Positions 1-7,983 of a stretch of DNA of 38,560 bases are shown here, piece after piece. Source of the stretch: Limnohabitans sp. (GTDB taxonomy: Bacteria > Bacteroidota > Bacteroidia > Flavobacteriales > Flavobacteriaceae). Under the pieces are notes generated by a model. The model worked only from the letters and a program-made list of their open reading frames with translations, was not told the origin of the DNA and did not search any database. How positions within the stretch are numbered: the stretch's first letter is position 1; every line of letters begins with the position of its first letter. The translations under genes and the position numbers were made by a program. The stretch covers positions 1-38,560 of the forward strand of contig JASGCW010000032.1 of NCBI GenBank assembly GCA_030053945.1. The letters are read 5' to 3'.

Positions 1-353
1 TTGAAAGATTTCATACCTTCTACTTTTTTAGTAAAGAATCCTAAGTTTGGACCTGCTAATACACCGAATTTTTCACCTACTTTATATTTAGCTAAAAGTG
101 GAATTTGAACTTGATCCATATCTTTTACAGCAACGTATAAAACCTCTGGTTGAAAATGGAATGCGTCAGATATTTCAATATCAGCAAAACCTCCACCATA
201 AAAACCTGTTTCACTAGCACTAGCTGAAAAACCAGAATAAGATGCAGTTAAAGTGGCAAAATCTACACCTGCTTTAACACCGAATTTTGTCTCCTGTGCA
301 TTTGCAAAACCAAATGCAAAAACTGCTGCAGCAGTCATTAATAATTTTTTCAT
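1..353 (-). CDS. Outer membrane beta-barrel protein, N-terminal part (cut by window edge)
   Basis: The reading frame starts at the ATG at 353 and runs off the left edge, so only the first ~117 residues are visible. It opens with a clear signal peptide (MKKLLMTAAAVFAFGFANA, cleavage before QE). Short alternating strands follow, with the wording KFGVKAGVDFATLTAS and FYGGGFADIEI, then FQPEVLYV and KVGEKFGVLAGPNLG. This is typical of the PorT/OMP_b-brl family of small outer-membrane barrels that are abundant in Bacteroidetes. A porin-like or structural role is inferred from the family; no substrate can be read from it. The gene is transcribed away from aroQ. I did not find a convincing TAnnTTTG box upstream on this strand. 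Confidence 0.8.
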   Translation of the reverse strand, partial: MKKLLMTAAAVFAFGFANAQETKFGVKAGVDFATLTASYSGFSASASETGFYGGGFADIEISDAFHFQPEVLYVAVKDMDQVQIPLLAKYKVGEKFGVLAGPNLGFFTKKVEGMKSF

Positions 354-661
354 TTCTTTAATTTTAAAATTAGTACTGTGAAAATACTTAAAAAAATGGT
401 TTTTCATCGTTTACTGATATAAAATTATTAACATTTTTTAAAAAATTGATTTTCAGTAAATTGTGCGATTTTTTTGTGTTTTTTGCCCCTGAAATGCCTT
501 GTTTTTCAGTTTGCTTAGAGTGTGTAACTATATTGAAATCTTCCTAAATTGCTTGTTGTGGCGCTGAAAATGTTCATTTTTTGATAAAATATGACTGAGT
601 ATAATGTGAAGTTTTTATGTGAAAAAGAGATAAAAATAATCTTTATTAATAGGTTAAATTA

Positions 662-687
662 TTGTTTGATTTATTATAGTAAATTTG
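662..687 (+). promoter_or_regulatory. Putative promoter of aroQ
   Basis: A perfect Bacteroidetes -7 box, TAAATTTG, lies at 680-687. A TTG at 662-664 could be the -33 element, but the 15-nt spacer is shorter than the usual 17-23, so only the -7 box is well supported. The rest of the 354-734 gap shows nothing else I can name. Confidence 0.4.
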
Positions 688-734
688 AAATTTAATTCTT
701 AGAAATGTTTTTTACTTTTACTGAAATATAAATT

Positions 735-1148
735 ATGAGAATAGCAATTATAAATGGACCAAACCTTAATTTGTTAGGGAAACGTGAACCTGAAATTTAT
801 GGGAGTAATAATTTTGAGACTTATTTAGAAAAATTAAAAAATCAATATCCCAAAATTGAATTTGAATATTTTCAAAGTAATGTTGAAGGTGAAATTATAA
901 ATAAGCTTCAAGAGTTTGGTTTTGTATTTGATGGAATTGTTCTTAACGCTGGTGCTTATACGCATACATCAATAGGAATTGGTGATTGTATAAAGGCTAT
1001 ATCAACTCCGGTTATTGAAGTTCATATTTCTAATACATTTTCAAGAGAAACGTTTCGTCATCAGTCTTATATTTCTCCTAATGCTAAAGGAATTATTATT
1101 GGATTTGGATTGCAAAGCTATGATTTAGCCATACAATCTTTTTTATAA
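735..1148 (+). CDS. aroQ: Type II 3-dehydroquinate dehydratase
   Basis: Converts 3-dehydroquinate to 3-dehydroshikimate, the third step of the shikimate pathway to aromatic amino acids; the type II enzymes form cytosolic dodecamers. At 137 aa it is close to the usual ~140-150. The N-terminus NGPNLNLLGKREPEIYG carries the flexible-lid Arg17 and the catalytic Tyr22. NAGAYTHTS is the substrate-binding Asn region, and EVHISNTFSRETFRHQS contains the catalytic His. It appears to be a single-gene unit with its own promoter box and ends 2 bases before the convergent TauE-like gene. Family assignment is secure from these motifs. Confidence 0.95.
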   Translation: MRIAIINGPNLNLLGKREPEIYGSNNFETYLEKLKNQYPKIEFEYFQSNVEGEIINKLQEFGFVFDGIVLNAGAYTHTSIGIGDCIKAISTPVIEVHISNTFSRETFRHQSYISPNAKGIIIGFGLQSYDLAIQSFL

Positions 1149-1150
1149 TA

Positions 1151-1528
1151 TTATTTCTCCAAAAGTATTTTTCCTGCTGCAAATAATAATATGAAGGCGA
1201 AAATTTTTTTCAGCATTTTTTGATCTAAGTTTACAGCTAGTTTACTACCAAAATAACTGCCTATGACAAAAAATATAGCTATAGTAGCAGCAAATTTCCA
1301 GTTTATATACCCTTCTTTATAATAGTTGTATACAGCAAGGGCTGTTACTGGAACAACAAGTACCGTTAGACTAGTACCTTGTGCTTGATGTTGACTAAAT
1401 CCTAGTAAATAAATCATTAATGGTACCATTACAATACCTCCACCAACCCCAACTAAACCACTTAATAAGCCTGCCAAAATCCCTATTAGTGCTAAAAGTA
1501 ATATTATATCTGTACTCATTTTCTTCAT
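1151..1528 (-). CDS. Half-size TauE/SafE (DUF81) membrane permease
   Basis: A 125-aa integral membrane protein with about four hydrophobic segments. It carries the DUF81/TauE signature near the first helix (GLLSGLVGVGGGIVMVPLM) and a second stretch (GTSLTVLVVPVTALAVYNY) also typical of the family. Full TauE/SafE sulfite or organo-sulfur exporters are ~250 aa with two such repeats. This protein has one repeat, so it may work as a dimer. It is the last gene of a minus-strand operon, 4 nt after the transglycosylase stop. The substrate is unknown. The reading frame is clean at both ends, so I treat it as an intact half-size form and not a decayed gene. Confidence 0.8.
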   Translation of the reverse strand: MKKMSTDIILLLALIGILAGLLSGLVGVGGGIVMVPLMIYLLGFSQHQAQGTSLTVLVVPVTALAVYNYYKEGYINWKFAATIAIFFVIGSYFGSKLAVNLDQKMLKKIFAFILLFAAGKILLEK

Positions 1529-1532
1529 GAAA

Positions 1533-2375
1533 TTATTTAATTGGAATTTCTATTATATATTTTTTCTTTGTCGGATTGTCTAATTTTTGATCCCTTAACC
1601 AAGGATTGTAAATTTTTAATTCTTTGTAGTTTATTCCTTGACTCTTAGCAAATTTCGTTAAATTAGTGATTGAACTGTCTATTTCTATTTTTCTAGTAGG
1701 AATACTAGTATAAAGAGTTTCTTTGGGTAAATTAAAACCATATAAAGCGGGATTTTTCATAATTTCTTTTAGAGCTAAAATTCTAAAAACATATCTGTAA
1801 GTTTCTTCCGTAAGTAATAAATCATAGTAATTATTGGTTTCTTGAAAACTTACATGTTTTTGTATTCCTGCTATGCCTCCATTATATGATGCAGCTGCTA
1901 AAGTCCAAGATCCAAATTTTTCTTTTGCTTGGATTAAAAATTTACAAGCTGCTTCTGTAGATTTTTCAAGATGGTAGCGTTCATCAACTAATTCGCTTAC
2001 TTCCATTCCTTTTTCTCTTGCTGTTTGTGACATAAATTGCCAAAAGCCTTTAGCTCCTGCGCTTGATGTTGCATTAGATAGGGAACTTTCTATGACACAA
2101 AGATATTTGAAATCGTCGGGAACACCATTTTTTGCAAGAATTGGCTCTATTATAGGGAAGAATTTATTGGCTCTTTTTAAAATTAAAATTGTTGAACCAT
2201 GCATATATTGGTTGACGGTTAATTCGCGATCGAATCTTTCTCGGACATCTGGAATGTGGAGAGGAGTTTCTTCGCCAGCAAAATCAATTTTATCAGGCAT
2301 TGCGATGTTTGTTTTTGCGCTAATTAAAACTAGTGCTACAGTGATTGCTGTGATTAAAAGAGTTATTTTTTTCAT
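1533..2375 (-). CDS. Membrane-bound lytic transglycosylase (SLT family 1, MltD-like)
   Basis: Predicted to cleave the MurNAc-GlcNAc bond of peptidoglycan with 1,6-anhydro ring formation in the periplasm. The N-terminus (KKITLLITAITVALVLISAKTN) is a signal anchor. The SLT domain spans about residues 75-200 with the catalytic Glu in VIESSLSNATSSAGAKGFWQ and the downstream AAASYNGG motif. The C-terminal ~50 residues (FAKSQGINYKELKIYNPWL... KKYIIEIP) resemble one degenerate LysM wall-binding module. At 280 aa it is shorter than E. coli MltD. The start codon abuts the stop of the upstream alpha/beta hydrolase gene, so the two are probably translationally coupled. Confidence 0.88.
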   Translation of the reverse strand: MKKITLLITAITVALVLISAKTNIAMPDKIDFAGEETPLHIPDVRERFDRELTVNQYMHGSTILILKRANKFFPIIEPILAKNGVPDDFKYLCVIESSLSNATSSAGAKGFWQFMSQTAREKGMEVSELVDERYHLEKSTEAACKFLIQAKEKFGSWTLAAASYNGGIAGIQKHVSFQETNNYYDLLLTEETYRYVFRILALKEIMKNPALYGFNLPKETLYTSIPTRKIEIDSSITNLTKFAKSQGINYKELKIYNPWLRDQKLDNPTKKKYIIEIPIK

Positions 2376-3032
2376 TTATTTTAAAATAATTTCTGGTAAG
2401 TTGTTGTTAATCCATCTGAATTTATTCAAAATCATTATATGTGTACCGCCTTTTATGTTTATAAAGTTGCTAATGTTTTTTGTTGGGAAAACTTCATCAG
2501 CATCTCCGTGAATATGAATTACATCTGGATCTATTTCTGCTCTTTCCCAAGAAACAACTTGCTCAATCGCCCAGTCTAAATATTCTTTAGAATTCATTGT
2601 CAGAAATATTTTGTATAATTCTATTCTTTGTCTTAAAAGTTTTGTAAATGCATATTTTGATAATTTATCTACATTTTTTGCTAAACCTGTGGGTAGTATT
2701 TTATACATTTTTGTTGATTTAGCAATTTTCATTCGCATTGGTAATTCAGTTCTGCTTTTTACACTCGATATAATAATAACTTTTTTCGGATTTAAATATT
2801 GTTTCATTTCTTGAACTAAAATACCTCCGAAGGAAACTCCTAATAATACCGCGTCTTTATGTGCAACTAGAGCTGCCATTCTTTCTGCATAATGTGTTAG
2901 GGTTTCTTTTTGCTCGGGTAGAAACCATTCTAATAAATGAATTTCAAAGGTTTCTTCGGGTAATTTAATTCTTTCAAAAATGGAAGAACTTGCAGCCAAA
3001 CCTGGCATAAAGTAAACATGAATTTTAGACAT
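2376..3032 (-). CDS. Alpha/beta hydrolase-fold protein
   Basis: A 218-aa cytosolic protein of the alpha/beta hydrolase superfamily. The nucleophile elbow is GVSFGG, preceded by the strand DAVLL. An acidic residue in IHGDADEVFP and the His in GGTHIMI complete a plausible Ser-Asp-His triad. The N-terminal strand-loop VYFMPGLAASSSIF could form the oxyanion hole. The substrate cannot be inferred. It is the first gene of a three-gene minus-strand operon (hydrolase, lytic transglycosylase, TauE-like permease) and has a good upstream promoter. Confidence 0.8.
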   Translation of the reverse strand: MSKIHVYFMPGLAASSSIFERIKLPEETFEIHLLEWFLPEQKETLTHYAERMAALVAHKDAVLLGVSFGGILVQEMKQYLNPKKVIIISSVKSRTELPMRMKIAKSTKMYKILPTGLAKNVDKLSKYAFTKLLRQRIELYKIFLTMNSKEYLDWAIEQVVSWERAEIDPDVIHIHGDADEVFPTKNISNFINIKGGTHIMILNKFRWINNNLPEIILK

Positions 3033-3120
3033 TCTATATTTAAATAGCTGTTAATTAGATAAAAATTACGAAATTTGTATAAAAATATGTATTTCTGAAT
3101 TTATAAAATTGAATTTAAGA

Positions 3121-3150
3121 CAAAATTATCAATTTTTTAAGAGTACCAAA
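3121..3150 (-). promoter_or_regulatory. Bacteroidetes-type promoter of the hydrolase-transglycosylase-TauE operon
   Basis: Read on the minus strand: TTTG (3150-3147), an 18-nt spacer, then TAATTTTG (3128-3121). This fits the TTG-N17-23-TAnnTTTG pattern and leaves a leader of roughly 80 nt before the ATG at 3032. Confidence 0.6.
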
Positions 3151-3179
3151 GGTGATTTCAATCACACAATTTAATTTTT

Positions 3180-3464
3180 ATGGAAATAAAGGATAATACT
3201 TTTTCACGTCAATTTGAGGTAGTTGTTGATAATAATTTAATTACAGTTGAATATTCTTTTCAAGAGAAAAAGATATTTCTAACGCGTTTGAATACTCCAG
3301 ATGATTTTGAGAATGAAGAAGCTATTTCTGAATTTTTGAAGGAAATTCTCGCCAGAGCTGAGGAAAATAAATTAAAAGTTGTTCCAATTTTTCCAAAAAT
3401 TACTGCTTTTTTTAGAAAGAATCCAGTTTATAAAAATCTTCTTCCTCCAGGAATAAGAATTTAA
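3180..3464 (+). CDS. Small GNAT-like N-acetyltransferase (YjdJ/COG2388 type)
   Basis: A 94-aa protein. Its layout matches the minimal GNAT family typified by human NATD1 and bacterial YjdJ: two beta strands (FEVVVDNNLITVEYSF), an extended strand ending LTRLNTP, a helix (EEAISEFLKEILARAEENKLKVVP), the conserved IFPKITAFFRKNPVYKNLLPP segment and no further domain. The usual acetyl-CoA-binding RGxGxG loop is not obvious, as is common in this short family. The acceptor substrate is unknown. The unknown gene at 3479 follows 14 nt later on the same strand. Confidence 0.78.
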   Translation: MEIKDNTFSRQFEVVVDNNLITVEYSFQEKKIFLTRLNTPDDFENEEAISEFLKEILARAEENKLKVVPIFPKITAFFRKNPVYKNLLPPGIRI

Positions 3465-3478
3465 CTTTCTACTATTTG

Positions 3479-3820
3479 ATGTTGAATCAAGAGGCTAATC
3501 AGAACATAATTTTATTTTTTGAAACTATTTCAAAATATTATTCCTGTAAAACTGAAATTTCTTCTGGAATTACTTCGCATATTGGAGAAGATACCGCAAA
3601 AGACAGTACTTGGAGTCTGTTTGAATTTGCATTAATTCAATCTGCTTATCGTACGGATGGCAATAAATTTATGCTTGAGGGTGAAGGTGTGTATTATGAA
3701 ATGAGTGCGTTAAATTTAATTGCCTTTGAGCAAAAAGGGCGAAATAAGTTTGAATTTGTTGAGCAGTATGGAGATAATATCTTTAGAATTACTAGCATTA
3801 GATTTCATTATAAGTATTAA
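3479..3820 (+). CDS. Conserved hypothetical protein, 113 aa
   Basis: I do not recognise this family. The protein is soluble with mixed alpha/beta content, contains two Cys-free beta-rich stretches in the second half (NKFMLEGEGVYYEMSAL, FEFVEQYGDNIFRIT), and has no signal peptide or membrane segment. I place the start at the ATG at 3479; an in-frame TTG lies directly before it and is less likely. It follows the small GNAT gene on the same strand with a 14-nt gap, so the two are probably co-transcribed. A bidirectional terminator follows. Confidence 0.6.
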   Translation: MLNQEANQNIILFFETISKYYSCKTEISSGITSHIGEDTAKDSTWSLFEFALIQSAYRTDGNKFMLEGEGVYYEMSALNLIAFEQKGRNKFEFVEQYGDNIFRITSIRFHYKY

Positions 3821-3861
3821 TTTTTTGCAGATTATAGCTAATAAATTTTAGGTTTAAAATA

Positions 3862-3893
3862 AAAATCTCAAATTCAAATGAACTTGAGATTTT
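3862..3893. terminator. Bidirectional Rho-independent terminator
   Basis: AAAATCTCAA (3862-3871) pairs perfectly with TTGAGATTTT (3884-3893) across a 12-nt loop. It has A/T tracts on both sides and sits between two convergent genes, so it can serve both. Confidence 0.75.
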
Positions 3894-3912
3894 TATATGA
3901 GTCGACTTAGTG

Positions 3913-5241
3913 TTAAGCAAATTCTTTTATGAATTCTATTCGCACACTTCCTTCTTCGTCAATTTTGGTAAGATTTACATTGTGTAATGTGTTTACTAAT
4001 TCAGGATTCCAAGGGGTTTTAACTTTTACATAGTTTTCTGTAAACCCGTGAATATAGCCTTCTTTATTTTCACCTTCAAAAAGGACAGTTCTATTAGTAC
4101 TTATTTGGCTTTCATAAAATGCACGGCGTTTTTTTACCGATAAGCCACGTAACATTTTGCTTCTTTTTGCTCTTACATTTCCAGGAACAACATCATTCAT
4201 CAAAGCAGCTTCAGTATTGTCTCTCTCAGAATAGGTAAAAACGTGTAGATAGGAAATGTCTAATTCGTTCAAAAAGTTATAAGTTTCTAAAAATAATTCA
4301 TCGGTTTCGCCTGGAAATCCTACAATGACATCTACACCAATGCAAGCATCTGGCATAACTTCACGAATTTTAGCTACTCTATCTGAATATAATTCGCGTA
4401 AGTAACGACGTTTCATTTTCTTTAGGATAGTATTTGAGCCTGATTGTAGCGGAATATGAAAATGAGGTACAAAAGTTCGACTTTTTGACACAAAATCAAT
4501 GGTCTCATTTTTTAATAGATTAGGCTCTATAGATGAAATACGTAGTCGCTCGATTCCATTTACTTCATCCAGTGCTTTTACTAAATCTAAAAATGTATGT
4601 TCGTGTTTTTTGTTTCCAAATTCACCTTTTCCATAATCACCAATATTTACTCCAGTGAGTACAATTTCTTTGATTCCTTTTTCTGAAATTTCTTTGGCAT
4701 TTTTTAATACATTTTCCATTGTGTCGCTACGAGAAATACCTCTTGCTAATGGAATGGTACAATACGTACATTTGTAATCGCAACCATCTTGTACTTTTAA
4801 GAAAGCACGTGTTCTATCTCCTATGGAGTAGGAACCCACATAAAAATCGGCTTCTTGTATTTCGCAAGAATGAACTTCGCCCATATCGTTTTTGGACAAA
4901 TCATTCAAATAATCAGTTATTTTGAATTTTTCTGTAGCTCCTAGTACTAAGTCAACACCATCTACCGCTGCTAATTCTTCTGGTTTTAGTTGCGCATAAC
5001 AGCCTACCGCTGCTACAAAAGCTTTGTCATTAAGCTTCATTGCTTTTTTTACAATTTGCTTAAATTGTTTGTCTGCATTTTCAGTAACTGAGCAGGTGTT
5101 GATGACATATATATCTGCTACTTCTTCAAAATCTACACGGTCAAAACCTTCCTCTTGAAAATTTCTGGCAATAGTGGATGTTTCAGAGAAGTTGAGTTTA
5201 CATCCAAGCGTATAAAACGCAACTTTTTTTTTGTCTTCCAT
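3913..5241 (-). CDS. mtaB: tRNA N6-threonylcarbamoyladenosine (t6A37) methylthiotransferase
   Basis: Radical-SAM enzyme that adds a methylthio group to t6A37 of ANN-decoding tRNAs, giving ms2t6A. The 442-aa length fits MtaB. The N-terminal UPF0004 domain supplies the auxiliary 4Fe-4S cysteines Cys14 (YTLGCKLNFSE), Cys50 (INTCSVTENAD) and Cys81 (GCYAQ). The radical-SAM cluster is Cys154/158/161 in DGCDYKCTYC. The C-terminus has a TRAM-like domain (RTVLFEGENKEGYIHGFTENYVKV). The NTCSVTENAD wording distinguishes MtaB from MiaB and RimO. On the minus strand a TAAATTTG box (5294-5287) lies upstream, but no well-spaced -33 TTG was found. It is separated from the next upstream gene by 83 nt. Confidence 0.93.
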   Translation of the reverse strand: MEDKKKVAFYTLGCKLNFSETSTIARNFQEEGFDRVDFEEVADIYVINTCSVTENADKQFKQIVKKAMKLNDKAFVAAVGCYAQLKPEELAAVDGVDLVLGATEKFKITDYLNDLSKNDMGEVHSCEIQEADFYVGSYSIGDRTRAFLKVQDGCDYKCTYCTIPLARGISRSDTMENVLKNAKEISEKGIKEIVLTGVNIGDYGKGEFGNKKHEHTFLDLVKALDEVNGIERLRISSIEPNLLKNETIDFVSKSRTFVPHFHIPLQSGSNTILKKMKRRYLRELYSDRVAKIREVMPDACIGVDVIVGFPGETDELFLETYNFLNELDISYLHVFTYSERDNTEAALMNDVVPGNVRAKRSKMLRGLSVKKRRAFYESQISTNRTVLFEGENKEGYIHGFTENYVKVKTPWNPELVNTLHNVNLTKIDEEGSVRIEFIKEFA

Positions 5242-5324
5242 AAATAACTCTCAATCAGTGAAATCGTTGTCAAAAATTGAGGACTGCAAATTTAATTATA
5301 ATTTTTGATTTGGAAAAGCAATCA

Positions 5325-5654
5325 TTAAGCTTCAATATCTGATTGTCCAATATTGTCGATAGTTTCAGTTGTTTGAACTTCTTTATTCCATTTCTTTTCA
5401 AGAAAAATGTATAAAATGTAACAACCTCCAATACCGAAAGGAATTGCGATAAAATTTAATGCTGTGTTGTTGTCCCAATTGATATTTAATTCCAGTAATA
5501 CATCTAGTAAACTAATAAGTATAACAAATGTAAATCCCCCACCAAAGTAAGCTAAAATGCCAAGCCAGCCGTTTTTTCTTCTCGATTTTTTAAACCGTTT
5601 AGCTAAATCAGCGAAACGTTTCCATACAAAATATAATAATAGTAGTCCTAACAT
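5325..5654 (-). CDS. Small membrane protein of unknown function
   Basis: A 109-aa protein with three hydrophobic segments: a short N-terminal one (LGLLLLYFVW), one near residues 31-50 (LGILAYFGGGFTFVILISLL) and one near 66-85 (FIAIPFGIGGCYILYIFL). A strongly basic linker (KRFKKSRRKNG) follows the first, and the C-terminal tail is acidic. No family recognised. The start ATG lies 2 nt after the stop of the GlmU-like gene, so the two share a transcript. A role linked to the nucleotidyltransferase is possible but unsupported. Confidence 0.65.
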   Translation of the reverse strand: MLGLLLLYFVWKRFADLAKRFKKSRRKNGWLGILAYFGGGFTFVILISLLDVLLELNINWDNNTALNFIAIPFGIGGCYILYIFLEKKWNKEVQTTETIDNIGQSDIEA

Positions 5655-5656
5655 AA

Positions 5657-6829
5657 TTATTCTTTCCTATATTTTTTTGTTTCTTCAAAAACGTGTTGTA
5701 ATATTTTAGCATCTTCTTCTGTGAACTCAATATTTCTTCTAGCCATTACAATTTTTGCTGTTTGAAAAGCTTTCGAAGTTAAGTATGTTGTAAAGCCTGA
5801 AGCACCACCCCAAGAATAACTTGGTACAAAATTACGAGGAAATCCTGAGCCAAAAATATTTGCTGAAACACCTATCACAGTTCCAGTATTAAACATTGTA
5901 TTAATACCACATTTACTGTGATCGCCCATCATTAATCCGCAAAATTGTAAACCAGTTCTAGCAAAATTCTCAGTTTCGTAACTCCATAGTTTTACTTCTT
6001 CATAATTATTTTTAAGATTAGAATTGTTACTATCAGCACCAATGTTACACCATTCGCCTAAAACAGAATTGCCTAAATAGCCATCGTGACCTTTATTTGA
6101 ATATCCAAATAATACAGAGTTGTTAACTTCTCCGCCAATTACCGAATAAGGACCTACAGTTGTAGCACCATATATTTTTGCAGCTAATTTTACCCTTCCA
6201 TTGTCACACAACGCAAAAGGACCTCGAATTACCGAGCCTTCCATAATTTCTGCATTTTTACCAATGTATATAGGACCAGTTGAAGCATTTAAGGTTACGA
6301 ACTCAAGTTTTGCACCCTCTTCAATAAAAATATTTTCAGGCGATAATACATTTACTGATTTTGGAATAGGTTCCGAATGTCTTCCCTCAGTAATTAATTC
6401 AAAATCTTCTCTAAGGGCAATGTCATTTTTTGCAAAAATGTCCCACGTGTGTTCAACTCTTATGCAATCTTCAGAAAATTCAATAATTTCAAATTCGTCA
6501 AAATCTACTTCTTGATTTTCTTTGCTATAAAAAGCCATTACTTCATCATTATAAAATATGGCTTGATTTTGCTCTAATGACTTAATCATTTCAACTAGAA
6601 TGTCATTTGGTAGAAATGAAGCATTAATCATTACATTTTCTTCCATTTCAACCATAGGATATTTTTCAGACAAATATTCTTCTGTTACTGTTGTCGTAGT
6701 ATATCCTAAATGTTTTTCCCATTTTTCACGAATAGTTAAAATACCAATTCTAATATCAGCTACTGGACGTGTAAAAGTGAACGGAAGCAAAGCATTACGG
6801 ACGGTTCCGTCGAATAAAATATAGTTCAT
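5657..6829 (-). CDS. GlmU-like sugar nucleotidyltransferase / left-handed beta-helix protein
   Basis: A 390-aa protein with an N-terminal region resembling sugar nucleotidyltransferases (NYILFDGTVRNALLPFTFTRPVADIRIGI) and a C-terminal left-handed beta-helix built from hexapeptide repeats (IYIGKNAEIMEGSVIRGPF, YGATTVGPYSVIGG, VIGVSANIFGSGFPRNFVPSY). Bacteroidetes annotation usually calls it a GlmU family protein or putative sugar nucleotidyltransferase. The classic GxGTRMxP nucleotide loop of true GlmU is absent, so the exact reaction is uncertain. A minus-strand TAACTTTG box lies at 6901-6894, about 65 nt upstream, without a clear -33 TTG. It forms an operon with the small membrane protein. 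Confidence 0.82.
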   Translation of the reverse strand: MNYILFDGTVRNALLPFTFTRPVADIRIGILTIREKWEKHLGYTTTTVTEEYLSEKYPMVEMEENVMINASFLPNDILVEMIKSLEQNQAIFYNDEVMAFYSKENQEVDFDEFEIIEFSEDCIRVEHTWDIFAKNDIALREDFELITEGRHSEPIPKSVNVLSPENIFIEEGAKLEFVTLNASTGPIYIGKNAEIMEGSVIRGPFALCDNGRVKLAAKIYGATTVGPYSVIGGEVNNSVLFGYSNKGHDGYLGNSVLGEWCNIGADSNNSNLKNNYEEVKLWSYETENFARTGLQFCGLMMGDHSKCGINTMFNTGTVIGVSANIFGSGFPRNFVPSYSWGGASGFTTYLTSKAFQTAKIVMARRNIEFTEEDAKILQHVFEETKKYRKE

Positions 6830-6922
6830 TGTTCAAGTTTATGTTTTGTGATGTTTTTGTGTGTGCGAAATTAACTAAAATTATAACGCTTTTCAAAGTT
6901 ATAAAGTTTTGCGACAGATTTA

Positions 6923-6952
6923 AAATAAAAAAGCTCTGCAATGGCAGAGCTT
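6923..6952 (-). terminator. Rho-independent terminator after rpmE
   Basis: AAGCTCTGC (6931-6939) and GCAGAGCTT (6944-6952) form a perfect 9-bp stem with a 4-nt loop. On the minus strand it is followed by a T-rich tract (complement of 6923-6930). Confidence 0.85.
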
Positions 6953-6973
6953 CTAGATATTGTATAATTCAGA

Positions 6974-7225
6974 TTATTTGCTGAATTTAGCGTATTTGTT
7001 TTTGAATTTATCAATACGACCTGCTGTATCGATAAGTTTAGATTTACCTGTGTAAAAAGGGTGAGATGTTCTAGAGATCTCCATTTTGTAAACTGGGTAC
7101 TCTACACCGTCAACAGTGATAGTTTCTTTTGTTTCAACAGTAGATTTAGTGATAAAAACATCGTCATTTGACATATCTTTGAAAGCAACTAATCTGTAAT
7201 TTTCTGGGTGAATTCCTTTTTTCAT
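6974..7225 (-). CDS. rpmE2: 50S ribosomal protein L31 type B
   Basis: An 83-aa L31 of the zinc-free B class. It begins [20 protein letters not shown], has the central [20 protein letters not shown] block and ends DKFKNKYAK, all characteristic of L31B. The CxxC pair of type A L31 is missing. L31 forms part of the bridge between the ribosomal subunits. It has its own promoter (7360-7331), a ~100-nt leader with nested hairpins (see 7246-7298), and its own terminator, so it is a monocistronic unit that could be regulated through its leader. Confidence 0.95.
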   Translation of the reverse strand: MKKGIHPENYRLVAFKDMSNDDVFITKSTVETKETITVDGVEYPVYKMEISRTSHPFYTGKSKLIDTAGRIDKFKNKYAKFSK

Positions 7226-7245
7226 AATAAATCTTTTTATGTTTT

Positions 7246-7298
7246 GTTACTTTGGGTCTTGATGCTTTTACTGATAAAAGGTATTAACTTACAGTAAC
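7246..7298 (-). promoter_or_regulatory. Structured 5' leader of rpmE2 (candidate autoregulatory element)
   Basis: Inside the ~100-nt leader, GTTACT (7246-7251) can pair with AGTAAC (7293-7298). Nested within is a perfect 6-bp hairpin, CTTTTA (7265-7270) with TAAAAG (7275-7280). Ribosomal-protein leaders for L31 are known in other phyla. That this one is regulatory is inference. Confidence 0.3.
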
Positions 7299-7330
7299 TT
7301 TTGTTTTTAATTTCTTTTTAAATCAGGGTG

Positions 7331-7360
7331 CAAATTTACAACTATTTTTTAATAAACAAA
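7331..7360 (-). promoter_or_regulatory. Promoter of rpmE2
   Basis: On the minus strand TTTG (7360-7357), an 18-nt spacer and TAAATTTG (7338-7331). This is a full match to the Bacteroidetes housekeeping pattern, about 100 nt before the start codon. Confidence 0.75.
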
Positions 7361-7394
7361 TTTTTGTGTAACATTTTTACATTTTAGATACTAA

Positions 7395-7423
7395 TTTGTT
7401 GACTTTGTAAATTAATATATTTG
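7395..7423 (+). promoter_or_regulatory. Promoter of the DUF4199-glycosyltransferase genes
   Basis: TTTG (7395-7398), a 17-nt spacer and TATATTTG (7416-7423). It leaves a leader of about 20-25 nt before the ATG at 7453 and is arranged back-to-back with the rpmE2 promoter. Confidence 0.7.
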
Positions 7424-7452
7424 TGCAATAAATTTAAACTGAAAACAAAACT

Positions 7453-7983
7453 ATGAATGAAATCATTAAAAAAAACGGAATTAATTTTGGTGTTATTTTA
7501 GGTCTTTTATCTGTGTTAATTACAGCTTATATGTATGTAGTGGATATAAAACTTTTTACATCAGGCTGGGTAACTTTTGTTAAAGTATTGCTGTTTGGAG
7601 GAATATCAATTTATTTGTTTTCTAAAGTTAAAATGGAAATGAATGGAATGATGACTTTTAAAGAAGGTTTTACATCATATTTTATTGCTATTTTGATAGG
7701 TTTAGGTATAGCAACTATTTTTGAAATCATCCTTTTTAATTATATAGACCCTTCACTTAAAGACACAATAAAAGAAATGACTTTAAAATATAGTGTTGAG
7801 ATATTAAAAAAATTAGGAATGCCTAGGGCTGAATTAAGCAAAGCCATTAAAGCAATTCAAGAGACTGATCAATTTTCTATAGGTCAATTTATTAAAGGTT
7901 TTTTTATATATATTTCCATAGCTTCAATTTTTGGCTTAATTTTGTCAGCTATTTTTAAAACAAAATCGTCAAATCAGTTATAG
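7453..7983 (+). CDS. DUF4199 integral membrane protein
   Basis: A 176-aa protein with four predicted membrane segments: about residues 10-29, 37-55, 70-95 and 148-170. The spacing and the MEMNGMMTFKEGFTSYFIAI loop are typical of the Bacteroidetes DUF4199 family. Its function is unknown. A charged amphipathic stretch (KDTIKEMTLKYSVEILKKLG) separates helices 3 and 4 and probably lies outside the bilayer. The stop codon overlaps the GTG start of the glycosyltransferase by one base, so the two proteins are translationally coupled and may act together at the membrane. Confidence 0.82.
   Translation: MNEIIKKNGINFGVILGLLSVLITAYMYVVDIKLFTSGWVTFVKVLLFGGISIYLFSKVKMEMNGMMTFKEGFTSYFIAILIGLGIATIFEIILFNYIDPSLKDTIKEMTLKYSVEILKKLGMPRAELSKAIKAIQETDQFSIGQFIKGFFIYISIASIFGLILSAIFKTKSSNQL

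Noticed and set aside
2092..2511. 139-aa plus-strand open frame across the transglycosylase and hydrolase genes
   Set aside because: Shadow of two well-supported minus-strand genes; hydrophobic antisense product with no family features.
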